Shown piece after piece: positions 35,727 to 44,738 of a stretch of 64,000 nt of DNA. The DNA comes from Wylensekiella montiformis (GTDB lineage Bacteria; Bacillota; Negativicutes; Selenomonadales; Selenomonadaceae), in assembly GCF_009697385.1 (NCBI RefSeq), contig NZ_VUNL01000001.1, positions 1 to 64,000 on the forward strand. The letters run 5' to 3'. The position numbers and the translations under genes are program-made. How positions within the stretch are numbered: position 1 is the first letter of the stretch; each line of letters begins with the position of its first letter. The notes below the pieces were generated by a model. It was not told the DNA's origin, did not search any database, and saw nothing but the letters and a program-made list of their open reading frames with translations.

Positions 35727-37250
35727 TTAAAGGCTCTTTAATAAGGCCTCGATCAGCCCGTCGATCGTGTACGTCTCAGCCACAATGGACGGATCAAGGC
35801 CCGCCTCGCGGGCCGTCGCCGCTGTCACGGGACCGATGCAGGCTGTCCGCACATGCTTAAGCGATTCCGCACCGCCAAGAATTTTCATGAGATTCCGCAC
35901 CGTCGACGAACTCGTAAACGTCACGAAATCAATCTCCCCCGCTGAAAGCGCCTGCCGCAGCGCATCGGCTTCCTCAGCGGGAACCTCCGCAGCCTCCGTC
36001 TGATAAACCGGCACGACGTCAACCAACGCACCCTGCCCGCGCAATTTCTCCGGCAGAATCTCTCGCGCCTCTGCAGCGCGCGGCAAAAGGATTCTCGCAT
36101 GCGGCGGCAATTTCCCCTTAAGCGCCTCGATGATGCCCTCTGCCCGAAACTCCCGGGGTACCACATCGGCGCGAATGCCATAGGAGAAAAGCTTGTCCGC
36201 CGTCGTCTGACCGATAGCCGCGATTTTGGCATAACCGAGGGCGCGGACATCCTTCCCGGACCGGCCCAGACGCTCAAAGAAACGTTTTACACCATTTGTA
36301 CTCGTAAAGATCAGCCATTGGTAATCCGCAATATGCGCAATGGCCTCATCGACGGCACGATAATGATCAGCCGGCGCGGCAATGGAAATAGCCGGCTTTT
36401 CGATGACGTTCGCGCCGAGATTTTCCAAAAGCGCCGTAAGTCTGGATGCCTGGCTGCGCGCTCTCGTAACCAGCACCGTCTTTCCATACAGCGGCCGCTG
36501 AGAAAGCCGGTCGAACCACTGCAGCTTCTCCCTCAGCTTTACCACCTCGCCGACAATAAAGATCGCCGGCGGCTTAAGCCCGGCTTTCGCGACGTCTTCC
36601 GCCGCCGTACCGACCGTCGTCATGAGCACGCGCTGTTCCGGCTTCGTCCCCCAGCGGATCACAGCGGCCGGTGTATCCGCGGGGCGGCCATTGGCGATAA
36701 GCTCCCGCGTGATATGCGGAAGGTTTGCCACGCCCATAAGAAACACCAGCGTATCGACACCTGTCGCGAGCTTATCCCAGCGCATATTGCTCTCACCTTT
36801 TGTCGGATCTTCATGGCCTGTGACCACGGCAAAGGATGTGGCAACCGCCCGGTGCGTCACAGGGATGCCCGCATAGGCAGGAACGGAGATCGCCGAGGTG
36901 ATTCCCGGCACAATCTCAAACGGAAGGCCGTTTTCCTCCAGCAGCAGCGCCTCTTCGCCGCCGCGCCCAAATACAAACGGGTCACCGCCTTTAAGTCGCA
37001 CTACGCATTTCCCCGCGCGGGCTTTATCCACCAAAAGGCGGCTGATATCTTCCTGCTTCATGGTATGATGGCTGGACGCCTTGCCGACATAGATATACTC
37101 CGCATCCTGCGGAGCCCACCGCAGAATGCGATCATCAGCCAGCCGGTCATAGACGACAACTTCCGCTTTTTTAAGACATTCCACCGCTTTCAGCGTGACC
37201 AGCCGGTAATCTCCCGGCCCTGCTCCGACTAAATACACCATTCCTGCCAT
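35727..37250 (-). CDS. Fused uroporphyrinogen-III methyltransferase and uroporphyrinogen-III synthase (CobA-HemD)
   Basis: A 507-residue fusion. Residues 1-240 are a SUMT (MVYLVGAGPGDYRLVTLKA; VVRLKGGDPFVFGRGGEEAL; GMLFTSA-type equivalent VFLMGVANL), using SAM to make precorrin-2. Residues about 255-507 are HemD (KTVLVTRARSQASRL; WLIFTSTNGVKRFFERL), which cyclises hydroxymethylbilane. This fusion is common in clostridia and Negativicutes and directs uroporphyrinogen III towards siroheme and cobalamin. ATG 37250 follows GGGAGAG. Confidence 0.95.
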   Translation of the reverse strand: MAGMVYLVGAGPGDYRLVTLKAVECLKKAEVVVYDRLADDRILRWAPQDAEYIYVGKASSHHTMKQEDISRLLVDKARAGKCVVRLKGGDPFVFGRGGEEALLLEENGLPFEIVPGITSAISVPAYAGIPVTHRAVATSFAVVTGHEDPTKGESNMRWDKLATGVDTLVFLMGVANLPHITRELIANGRPADTPAAVIRWGTKPEQRVLMTTVGTAAEDVAKAGLKPPAIFIVGEVVKLREKLQWFDRLSQRPLYGKTVLVTRARSQASRLTALLENLGANVIEKPAISIAAPADHYRAVDEAIAHIADYQWLIFTSTNGVKRFFERLGRSGKDVRALGYAKIAAIGQTTADKLFSYGIRADVVPREFRAEGIIEALKGKLPPHARILLPRAAEAREILPEKLRGQGALVDVVPVYQTEAAEVPAEEADALRQALSAGEIDFVTFTSSSTVRNLMKILGGAESLKHVRTACIGPVTAATAREAGLDPSIVAETYTIDGLIEALLKSL

Positions 37251-37289
37251 AAAAGCTCTCTCCCTTTGCAAGTAAATTCCTGTTCTATT

Positions 37290-38231
37290 TCAGCGGTTTT
37301 GCAGCAGACCGATTTCCTGCAGGATGCTCAGGCCTCCCATATCCAGCAAGCGATCCGCCAGCGTCCGGCCCAAATGCTCTGCCTCGCCAGCCGGACCGCT
37401 CAATCTGTCGCGATACAAGCGCATGCCGTCAACCGAAGCGATCACCGCTTCAACGCAAAGACTGCCCGCCGTATCCGGCGCCGCGTAAACACCGACAGGC
37501 ACCTGACAGCCGCCCTCGACACGCGCCAGAAAAGCGCGTTCCGCCGCAGCGCAATGCACGGTTTCCTCATCATTGAGAAAGGCAATCCTGCGACGGAGTT
37601 CTGCATCGCTTTCCCGCGTTTCGATGGCCAGCGCTCCCTGACCAACAGCGGGGAGGATCATATTCTGCGGCAGAATCTGCGTAATGCGGTCGCCAAACCC
37701 CAGCCGTCTGAGTCCCGCCACCGCCAGAATAATGGCGTCAAACGACTCTTCTTCCAATTTTCTGAGCCGCGTATTCACATTCCCCCGCAGATCCCGGATC
37801 TGAAGATCCGGCCGCACATGAAGGAGCTGCGCCCGGCGGCGCAGACTGGATGTGCCGACCACAGCGCCGCGGGGAAGTTCGCGAAACGTCCGGTAACGCA
37901 GGCTGACCATGGCGTCACCGGGATCCAGCCGCCTGGTAATCGCTGAAATGACCAGTCCCTCCGGTACTTCCGTCGGCATATCCTTGAGACTGTGCACCGC
38001 CAGATCAATGCCGCCATCTATCATTTCCGCTTCCAATTCTTTAGTAAAGAGGCCCTTGCCGCCAATCTTTGCCAGCGGCGCATCGAGAATCTTATCCCCT
38101 TTTGTCGTCATGAGCTTCAGCTCCGCCTTAAGTCCGGGATATTCCTCTTCCAAACGCCCTTTGACGTATTCTGCCTGCCAGAGCGCCAGCTTACTGCTCC
38201 GCGTACCGATAATGATTGTGTCTTTCTTCAC
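37290..38231 (-). CDS. hemC: Hydroxymethylbilane synthase (porphobilinogen deaminase)
   Basis: A 313-residue enzyme with GTRSSKLALWQA, the active-site DLAVHSLKDMPTEVP and Cys242 (EGGCQVPVGVYAA), the attachment site of the dipyrromethane cofactor. It polymerises four porphobilinogens into hydroxymethylbilane for HemD. It overlaps the end of hemA by 41 bases. Confidence 0.97.
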   Translation of the reverse strand: MKKDTIIIGTRSSKLALWQAEYVKGRLEEEYPGLKAELKLMTTKGDKILDAPLAKIGGKGLFTKELEAEMIDGGIDLAVHSLKDMPTEVPEGLVISAITRRLDPGDAMVSLRYRTFRELPRGAVVGTSSLRRRAQLLHVRPDLQIRDLRGNVNTRLRKLEEESFDAIILAVAGLRRLGFGDRITQILPQNMILPAVGQGALAIETRESDAELRRRIAFLNDEETVHCAAAERAFLARVEGGCQVPVGVYAAPDTAGSLCVEAVIASVDGMRLYRDRLSGPAGEAEHLGRTLADRLLDMGGLSILQEIGLLQNR

Positions 38232-39510
38232 TGGTTGCCGTCTCTCCTATCGTATCGAGCTTGAACAATGCCCGCATGGCATCGATATAGAACTGTTCCT
38301 GCGGCGTACCGGCCGATGCATTGAGTTTCATCATCGGCATACGCAAAATCTTTCGCACGATCATGCGGCTCATATGCTCCACCTGACGCCGTTCCTCCTT
38401 GGTGAGTTCCGGCAGCTTTGAAGCCGCCCGCTTTACCTCGCGCTGGCGGATGCGCTCACAGCGGTCGGAAAGAAGGGCCATAAGCGGCCGGAAGGACAAA
38501 TACCGGAACTTATCCTCAATGGATACGACTTCTTCCTCCACGATCTCTCTAGCCCGCACGGCCTCTTCCTGACGCTCCTGAATGTGTTCATCGACCACCT
38601 CTTCCAGCGCGTCGATATTATATAACGTCACCCCCCGGATCTCGCCGACATCCGGGTCCACATCGCGAGGAACAGCAATATCGATAAGGAAAAGGCGGCG
38701 TCCCCGCCGGCGGGTCATAAGCTGCCTCGTTTCCCATGGTTTGATGACGTAATGCGGCGCCCCCGTGGACGTCACAATCACATCGGCATCCACAGCGCGC
38801 TTCATAGCCTCGTCAAACGGAATGGCTTCCCCGTGAAAGCGGTCGGCCAGCAGTCTGGCCCGCTCGATATGGCGGTTGGCCACATAAATCCGGCTGATCC
38901 CGCGAGACTGCAGATGCTGTATCGTCAATTCAGCCATCTTCCCGGCACCGAAGATCAGGGCGTTCTTCCCTTCCAGGCCGCCCAGTTCCTCACGCGCCAA
39001 TTCAACCGCCGCATAGCTTACCGAAACCGAATTATATTGAATGCGCGTCTCCGTCCGCACCCGCTTCCCCGTGGCAATCGCCCGATGGAACAGCGTATTG
39101 AGCACCGTACTCGTCGTGCCGGCTTCCCGCCCCATCGCGTAAGCTTCCTTTACCTGAGAGAGAATCTGTCCTTCGCCCAGCACCAGCGAATCCAGACTGG
39201 ATGCGACATTGAATAAATGACGGATACATTCCTCTCCGTCAAAAGAATACAAATATGCATCGATATTCTCTTCGTTTCCCGTCAAGTCAAACAGGAACTG
39301 TTTCAGTTCCGGCAGATCCGTCCCGATATCCTCAACAACCGCATACACCTCGCTGCGGTTGCAGGTAGAAAGAATCACGGCTTCCGACAATCCCTCATAT
39401 TCATTGAGATTTGCCAGCCCGCTGCGAACCGCCTGCTTGGAAACCGCGAAGCGTTCACGCACCTCTATCGGTGCGGTCTTATGATTCAATCCCAGCATCA
39501 ATAATTCCAT
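38191..39510 (-). CDS. hemA: Glutamyl-tRNA reductase
   Basis: A 439-residue NADPH enzyme. The nucleophile is Cys50 in AVILSTCNRSEVYAV; the NADPH domain has NALIFGAGKMAELTIQHL and the C-terminal dimerisation helix follows. It reduces glutamyl-tRNA to glutamate-1-semialdehyde, the first committed step. ATG 39510 gives the standard MELLMLGLNHKTAPIEVRE N terminus. It overlaps the precorrin-2 dehydrogenase gene by 32 bases upstream and hemC downstream, so the genes are tightly coupled. Confidence 0.97.
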   Translation of the reverse strand: MELLMLGLNHKTAPIEVRERFAVSKQAVRSGLANLNEYEGLSEAVILSTCNRSEVYAVVEDIGTDLPELKQFLFDLTGNEENIDAYLYSFDGEECIRHLFNVASSLDSLVLGEGQILSQVKEAYAMGREAGTTSTVLNTLFHRAIATGKRVRTETRIQYNSVSVSYAAVELAREELGGLEGKNALIFGAGKMAELTIQHLQSRGISRIYVANRHIERARLLADRFHGEAIPFDEAMKRAVDADVIVTSTGAPHYVIKPWETRQLMTRRRGRRLFLIDIAVPRDVDPDVGEIRGVTLYNIDALEEVVDEHIQERQEEAVRAREIVEEEVVSIEDKFRYLSFRPLMALLSDRCERIRQREVKRAASKLPELTKEERRQVEHMSRMIVRKILRMPMMKLNASAGTPQEQFYIDAMRALFKLDTIGETATSEERHNHYRYAEQ

Positions 39511-40126
39511 GTCGTATCTCTTCCTCCGCCTGATCAATCCGGCCGGTTCTCACTAACTCCAAAATCTGCTCATTCAGTACCTTGCGCCAAAAGCGCTGAT
39601 GCGCATCCGCACCGCCCGGCATAGCCAGCACCTCCTGACGGATCCGGGCCAGCCGGTCCAGAAACGCGCCAAAAGACTCCGGATACTGCTTTTCCAGGTC
39701 CCTGCGCAGCAGCCGCGACAGAGCGGGGCTTGCGCCATCCGTCGAAACCGTCATCAGCAGCCGGCCGCGCTGCACACGGGACGGAACCTGAAAATCCGTC
39801 CGTTCAGGACACGAAGCATCATTCACCAACGCACCGAGAGCAGCGGCTTCTTCCGCCGCCCGGCGATTGACTTCGCCGCAGTCCGACGTACAAAACACCA
39901 GCAGCGGATGAAGCGGCGCGAGCATCCCTGCCTGAAACGGCTCCGCCACCCATTTCAGGCTTCCGTCTCCGGCGAGCTTTGACAGAAAATCGGTAAGCGC
40001 AGGAGCAATAACCGTGACCTCCGCCCCCGCAGAAAGCAGCGCTGTGATTTTTCGCTCCGCCACCCGGCCGCCGCCGATCACGGCACAGCACCGGCCGGAA
40101 AGGTCGAGATTCATCGGATACAGCAT
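39479..40126 (-). CDS. Precorrin-2 dehydrogenase / sirohydrochlorin ferrochelatase (CysG N-terminal/Met8 type)
   Basis: A 215-residue protein with an NAD-binding fold (CCAVIGGGRVAERKITALL) and the Met8/CysG middle region (FCTSDCGEVNRRAAEEA; DFQVPSRVQRGRLLMTVSTDGASPALSR). It oxidises precorrin-2 to sirohydrochlorin and may insert iron for siroheme. As first gene of the operon it points the pathway to siroheme/cobalamin rather than protoheme. ATG 40126 follows AAAGGGG. Confidence 0.93.
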   Translation of the reverse strand: MLYPMNLDLSGRCCAVIGGGRVAERKITALLSAGAEVTVIAPALTDFLSKLAGDGSLKWVAEPFQAGMLAPLHPLLVFCTSDCGEVNRRAAEEAAALGALVNDASCPERTDFQVPSRVQRGRLLMTVSTDGASPALSRLLRRDLEKQYPESFGAFLDRLARIRQEVLAMPGGADAHQRFWRKVLNEQILELVRTGRIDQAEEEIRHGIIDAGIES

Positions 40127-40208
40127 AAGGCCCCTTTCCCTGAATGTCTTCAACTACGAATGTGATTCATCTTTTAAAAACTACTTGTTTCATTATACTC
40201 CAAAAAAA

Positions 40209-40246
40209 GGAAAAAAAGAAGATATCCGAAAGGATACCTTCTTTTA
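40209..40246 (-). terminator. Terminator of the secretin/response-regulator operon
   Basis: Minus strand AAAGAAGGTATCC-tttc-GGATATCTTCTTTTTTT, just after the response-regulator stop. Confidence 0.85.
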
Positions 40247-40264
40247 CCTGTTTGTCTCAGCCGG

Positions 40265-40936
40265 TCAGTCCAGCGATATGATCTTATTCTTCAGGACATA
40301 GACCAGAGCCTGAGTCCGGTCATTGACCTTTAGCTTATGAAAAATGCTGGTCAGATGATTTTTGACCGTCTTTTCACTAAGTCCCAGTGCCTTGCCGATA
40401 TCCTGATTGGAAAAGCCTTTGGCAATACACTCCAAAACATCCATTTCCCGGGCAGTCAGCCGCTCTCCCCGGCTCTCATTGAGCATTTCCCTTGCCCGGC
40501 TCTCCACATCATCGGAAAGCGAAAGGCTACCAAAAAGGCGTTCAGCCAGCTTTGGATAGACAAACGCATTGCCCTCATTCACGACATGAATCGCCTTGAT
40601 CAGCACCGATGGTTCCACGTCCTTCAACAGATAGCCAAGCGCTCCATTTTTCAGCAGCTCCAGCACGTAATTATCGCTGTCATGGATCGTCAGCGCAATA
40701 ATACGCGTCGGACAGTCCGCCTGCTTGAGCTGGCGCGCTACTTCCAGCCCGCTCAGTCCCGGCATATTAAGATCCAGCAGCAGAATATCCGGCTGCAGCA
40801 TCAGCGTACGGGCCAGTGTTTCCTGACCATCCTCTGCCTCACCGATAACTTCCAAATCATCCTCAAAGTTCAGAACTCTCTTAATGCCCTGGCGGAGCAG
40901 GGCGTGGTCATCTGCAATCAAAATCTTAATAGCCAT
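40265..40936 (-). CDS. NarL/LuxR-family response regulator
   Basis: A 223-residue protein: receiver domain (1-120) with Asp9/Asp10, phospho-acceptor Asp55 (LLLDLNMPG) and Lys in YLLKDVEPS, then a LuxR-type HTH (about 155-215; LTAREMDVLECIAKGFSNQD, GLSEKTVKNHLTSIFHKL). It resembles ComA/DegU-type activators. No histidine kinase is adjacent. It lies 22 bases after the secretin gene, in the same direction and before a terminator, so it belongs to that operon. Confidence 0.93.
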   Translation of the reverse strand: MAIKILIADDHALLRQGIKRVLNFEDDLEVIGEAEDGQETLARTLMLQPDILLLDLNMPGLSGLEVARQLKQADCPTRIIALTIHDSDNYVLELLKNGALGYLLKDVEPSVLIKAIHVVNEGNAFVYPKLAERLFGSLSLSDDVESRAREMLNESRGERLTAREMDVLECIAKGFSNQDIGKALGLSEKTVKNHLTSIFHKLKVNDRTQALVYVLKNKIISLD

Positions 40937-40957
40937 AACAATTTCTCCTTTACTGTC

Positions 40958-42328
40958 TCATGGACTCGTGTCCTTGGTCCCGCCCGAATCGCTCAGCTGA
41001 TGTGCGGTCAGAAATATCATGACCTCTGATTCCGTATGGGTTCGCTTCAAGCTGCGAAAAAAACCGCCCAGTACCGGCAGATCCCCAAGAAACGGCACTT
41101 TGCTGAGATTGCGCGACTCTTCGCTCCCGATCAATCCGCCAATCACCATCGTTCCTCCATCACAGAGACGCACCGTTGTGTCCGCGCTGCGCTTTTGAAA
41201 CCGATAAGCCTTAATATCATTAACATAAAGCGGCGAACTTACTTCTGTATGAACTGCCGCCGTGATCTGTCCGTCCGCATTCACCCTCGGCAGACAGCGG
41301 AGAATGATCCCCGCCTGCCGATAGGTAATGGATGTCGTCGTCGTGGCATTGGTCACAGACTGAACCGGAACGGGTATATCTCCGCCAATATTAATGACAG
41401 CTTCATGTCCCTGAACCGTCGTAATGTTCGGGCGCGCCAGTACCCGCGCCTTTCCCTGACTGATCAGGGCATTGATTCTTGCACTGAAATAGGCTTCAAA
41501 CGGTACGCCGTCCGGACCATGGCCGAACTGGATCACGCCCGGAACCTGATCTCCCCCGTTCCAGCGACGGTACACCTCATCCTCCCGGCGTTCATTGCTT
41601 TTCCCCTCATGCCGATAAGTCCTGCGGTGTTCCGGATACTGAGGAAGCTCCGACCACTGCCACTCGATGCCGAGATGTTTGGACGCCTCTCTGGACAGCG
41701 CGATCACTCTGGCCTCCAAAGAAACCTGCGGCGCCGGAATGTCCAGTTTGCGAAGAACGGCCTCCGCCGATTGCGCTTCGGACTCTGTTCCATAGAACAA
41801 CAATGCACCAGCGGACTCATCCACGAGTACCCGGCCGGCACGATTTTCTTCTCTGTCATTCCATTCCTTCATCTTACTCTTCTTTTTATCACTGATTATA
41901 TTATTCGCCGCAGAGTCCGATTTTCCTTCCGACTGCAGCGACATATTTACAGCAGATGCCAATTCATGCGGATCCGCATAACGGACTGTATAAGTATGTA
42001 CCCGACGCATCGCCGCTGCTTTTTTTGCTGTGGTCACCACGTAAACATCCCCGTCCCTGACCGCACAGAGCCCCTGTGATGCCGCAATCAGCTCCAGCAG
42101 CCGTTCCGGTTCTCCGGAAAGATTCAACGTGACACGACCGGTCACACCATCGTCCAGAATCAAATTAAATCCTCCGGCCTTTGCCACCGACAAGAAAACC
42201 GGACGCACATCCGCCTCTACGGTTTTCAGCTGCATCGGCGACGCCATGGAAAAATCCGTCGCCGCAAAAAGGCACAGCACTGCGAATCCTGCCAGCCGTA
42301 CGGCCTGTACACCGCGTATCCATCGCAT
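40958..42328 (-). CDS. Secretin (GspD/PilQ-type outer-membrane channel)
   Basis: A 456-residue protein: signal peptide (1-29), an N0/STN-like domain (about 32-95; VFLSVAKAGGFNLILDDGVT), an N1/KH-like domain (about 105-210; interrupted by a charged, Lys-rich insert near 140-160) and the C-terminal secretin domain (about 220-445; EARVIALSREASKHLGIEW, VLARPNITTVQGHEAVINIGG, VPFLGDLPVLGGFFRS). Secretins form large outer-membrane rings for type II secretion or type IV pili. The protein is short for PilQ. The PilP-like gene precedes it by 20 bases; no ATPase, pilin or inner-membrane platform is in the window. Confidence 0.92.
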   Translation of the reverse strand: MRWIRGVQAVRLAGFAVLCLFAATDFSMASPMQLKTVEADVRPVFLSVAKAGGFNLILDDGVTGRVTLNLSGEPERLLELIAASQGLCAVRDGDVYVVTTAKKAAAMRRVHTYTVRYADPHELASAVNMSLQSEGKSDSAANNIISDKKKSKMKEWNDREENRAGRVLVDESAGALLFYGTESEAQSAEAVLRKLDIPAPQVSLEARVIALSREASKHLGIEWQWSELPQYPEHRRTYRHEGKSNERREDEVYRRWNGGDQVPGVIQFGHGPDGVPFEAYFSARINALISQGKARVLARPNITTVQGHEAVINIGGDIPVPVQSVTNATTTTSITYRQAGIILRCLPRVNADGQITAAVHTEVSSPLYVNDIKAYRFQKRSADTTVRLCDGGTMVIGGLIGSEESRNLSKVPFLGDLPVLGGFFRSLKRTHTESEVMIFLTAHQLSDSGGTKDTSP

Positions 42329-42348
42329 GATGTTCTTCCCCTCGTTTC

Positions 42349-42915
42349 TTAAAATTCCGGCAGAACAAGCTGCCGTTCTCCACCTTCTCCGCTGATTCGA
42401 ACCCTGTCCTCCCCGATGAAGTCCAGCCGCCAGCCCATCACCATCTCGCCTTGGCTTAGAGAATACAGCCTCCCCCCGGAAGCAATCAAAGCCAGCCGTC
42501 CCTCAGAACCTCGAACGATCCCCTTCAGGCTGAGTTCCGGAGCGCGTTTTTCCTCTGCAGCCAGACCGGCTTCCGCAGGTTCGGCTGGCCGCATAACCGC
42601 ACCGGCAGCAAAAACTGGCAGTACACCTTTCTTCCCCGCAGCCGCAGGTTCCGTATCCGGTGCGGATTCCTTCTTTCCCTCCTTTTCTCCAGCTGTCTCA
42701 TGCCACGACGAAAAGGGATTCCGAATCTGTGCCTGTCCATCGGCCTTCTCCAATCCGCTGACCCTTTTTTCTCCCAGCGAAGCCGCTGGTTCAGCAGCAA
42801 CCGGTTCCGGTTCTTCGGTGGGTTCCTCATTTCCCGCCGCATAGAATCCCAGGCCGGCCATCATTCCCACGGCAGCCAGAATCAACATCATTTGCCGCTG
42901 TCGTTCCTGTTCCAC
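42349..42915 (-). CDS. PilP/GspC-like secretin partner
   Basis: A 188-residue protein with one N-terminal membrane helix (about 8-25), a long Glu/Pro/Ala-rich linker (25-120) and a small C-terminal beta domain (ELSLKGIVRGSEGRLALIAS and YSLSQGEMVMGWRLDFIGED) as in PilP or the GspC HR domain. Such proteins link the inner-membrane apparatus to the secretin, whose gene follows. I chose a GTG at 42915, 9 bases after AGAAGGGAG; an ATG at 42924 would lie directly against that site. The family call rests on domain layout and neighbour. Confidence 0.65.
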   Translation of the reverse strand: MEQERQRQMMLILAAVGMMAGLGFYAAGNEEPTEEPEPVAAEPAASLGEKRVSGLEKADGQAQIRNPFSSWHETAGEKEGKKESAPDTEPAAAGKKGVLPVFAAGAVMRPAEPAEAGLAAEEKRAPELSLKGIVRGSEGRLALIASGGRLYSLSQGEMVMGWRLDFIGEDRVRISGEGGERQLVLPEF

Positions 42916-43034
42916 CTTGTACATCTCCCTTCTATGTCCTTATGTAGTGGACATTTTCTTTATTATAGCCTATTTTTAATCTATTGTATAGCGTTTTATA
43001 TTGTTTGATTCGTTTTTTGCCTGATATACAAAAA

Positions 43035-43069
43035 ACTGCGGCAAAACGATCGCTCATTTTGCCGCAGTC
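43035..43069 (-). terminator. Terminator of pgi
   Basis: Minus strand ACTGCGGCAAAA...TTTTGCCGCAGT followed by TTTTTT, 18 bases past the pgi stop. Confidence 0.88.
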
Positions 43070-43087
43070 ATACGTTGAAATATAAAG

Positions 43088-44551
43088 TTATGCCTTCTGG
43101 TTCATAGCTTTGCGCTCTGCCAGTTTTGGTCCCATGATGCGTTTGTACGACTCGACGCCCGGCTGATTAAAGGCATCGACATCAGCCAGCTCGCCTTCGT
43201 AGGCAACGGACATGGCCAGCATATACAGAAGCTCGCCGAGATGATACGCGTTAAGCTCCGGCAGGGTAAAGCAGGCGTTGTACCGCTTGTTGGAGGCCAG
43301 CGCGTCCGCATTGGACTGCCGTGCGACTTCCAAAGCCTGTCCCATCGTTACACCGGAAATATCGGCCAGCTTTTTCGCCTCAGGGAATACATTGGGGATC
43401 TCCAGATCCTCTTTCCAATTTTCCAAACGGATAAACTGAACGACCTTGTTCAGCTTGCCCTCCTGATGCTGCTGGGTCTGGGAATGCATATCCGTCGTGC
43501 CGACGGCGACCAGCGGGGTGCGGCCATAGCAGACTTCCTTGCCCTCTTTGTTGTACTGTTTGCCGAGGGACTCCGCCAGAAGCTGGATATACCATTCGGA
43601 AACCGATTTGAGATAGTCGCCGTACGGCATCATCACTTCGATGTCACGCCCGTGTTTTTCCGAAGCCGCAAACTTCAGCGCTGCGTTGAGCATCGCAGGA
43701 TTCTGCCACATATCATCGTTTTGGCAAGCCTTGTCCATATCCTTCGCACCATCAAGGAAGGACTGGATATCGAAGCCGATGCAGGCAGCCAGAGTCAGGC
43801 CGACCTCGCAGAAGATGGAAAAGCGTCCGCCGACGCCATCCGGTACGGCATACTGCGGCCAGCCTTTTTCAATGGCCAGCTTCTTGAGCAGGGTCTGATT
43901 TTCCATGTTCGGGTCCGTCACGGCGACCACTTCTACATCAATGCCCTCCGCCTTCTGCAGGGCATCGTAAATGACCATGAAGTTGGACATCGTATCCAGT
44001 GTGCCGCCGGATTTGGAAATGACCAGAAGCAGGACCTTCAAATTTCTCTTTTCATGCGTTCTGGCAATCTGTGCAGCGTTCTTGAGATAATGAATGATGT
44101 CTCCCGTCCGGCGCGGGTCGATATTGTTGCCGCTGAACAGGACCTTCGGAAAGCCGTTGCGTTCCTCGCGGGACAGAGCGTTCCAAAATTCGCCGCAGTG
44201 CACATCAAAGAGCACCTTGTCGCCGAGATACGATCCGCCGATGCCCAGAGAAACCACAACATCCACATTGTTTTGAACGTGATCGGTAAGCTCCTGCAGA
44301 TGCTTCAGCGAAGACGGGCTGTTGAGATGCCCTTCCTCGACATAGGGAAGCTGGCTGAACAGAACCTTCTCCGGCTCGCCGTCTTTCGACAGATGCGCAC
44401 GGATAAAACCAGTCTCCCGCATGACCTTCATCGCTTCATGCGCCTTTTTCAGATCTTCTTCATACCCTTTCAGATCTGCATCCGTTACTTTCCCCTCGCC
44501 ATACAAATTGTCGTAATCAAACGTAAAGCCGGATTTCAACTTCAAGCTCAT
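43088..44551 (-). CDS. pgi: Glucose-6-phosphate isomerase
   Basis: A 487-residue SIS-fold enzyme with SLGIGGSYLGDKVLFD, the sugar-phosphate motif VISKSGGTLDT and VGGRFSIFCEVGLTLAACIG, and the C-terminal catalytic Lys/His region. It interconverts glucose-6- and fructose-6-phosphate and takes the glucose-6-phosphate released by the phospho-beta-glucosidase of this window. ATG 44551 follows GGAGGAGT; a longer frame lacks a site. pgm lies 190 bases upstream. Confidence 0.95.
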   Translation of the reverse strand: MSLKLKSGFTFDYDNLYGEGKVTDADLKGYEEDLKKAHEAMKVMRETGFIRAHLSKDGEPEKVLFSQLPYVEEGHLNSPSSLKHLQELTDHVQNNVDVVVSLGIGGSYLGDKVLFDVHCGEFWNALSREERNGFPKVLFSGNNIDPRRTGDIIHYLKNAAQIARTHEKRNLKVLLLVISKSGGTLDTMSNFMVIYDALQKAEGIDVEVVAVTDPNMENQTLLKKLAIEKGWPQYAVPDGVGGRFSIFCEVGLTLAACIGFDIQSFLDGAKDMDKACQNDDMWQNPAMLNAALKFAASEKHGRDIEVMMPYGDYLKSVSEWYIQLLAESLGKQYNKEGKEVCYGRTPLVAVGTTDMHSQTQQHQEGKLNKVVQFIRLENWKEDLEIPNVFPEAKKLADISGVTMGQALEVARQSNADALASNKRYNACFTLPELNAYHLGELLYMLAMSVAYEGELADVDAFNQPGVESYKRIMGPKLAERKAMNQKA

Positions 44552-44738
44552 TTGTGTAACACTCCTCCACCTGTCATACATCCCTTGCTATGCAAACTGC
44601 AACACAAAAAAGATGCATGTATAACTAGATCACATATACTTCCACACGTGATTATTATAACATGCATCATTTCTTCTGTGAAGTTTTATTCGCAGGGAAA
44701 CTGAAGCCGGAAGCGCCCCGGTTTCATGGTTCCCTGAT

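Noticed and set aside
40127-40260. Cobalamin riboswitch before the tetrapyrrole operon
   Set aside because: The gap is too short and lacks a B12-box-like sequence; it holds the terminator of the response-regulator gene.
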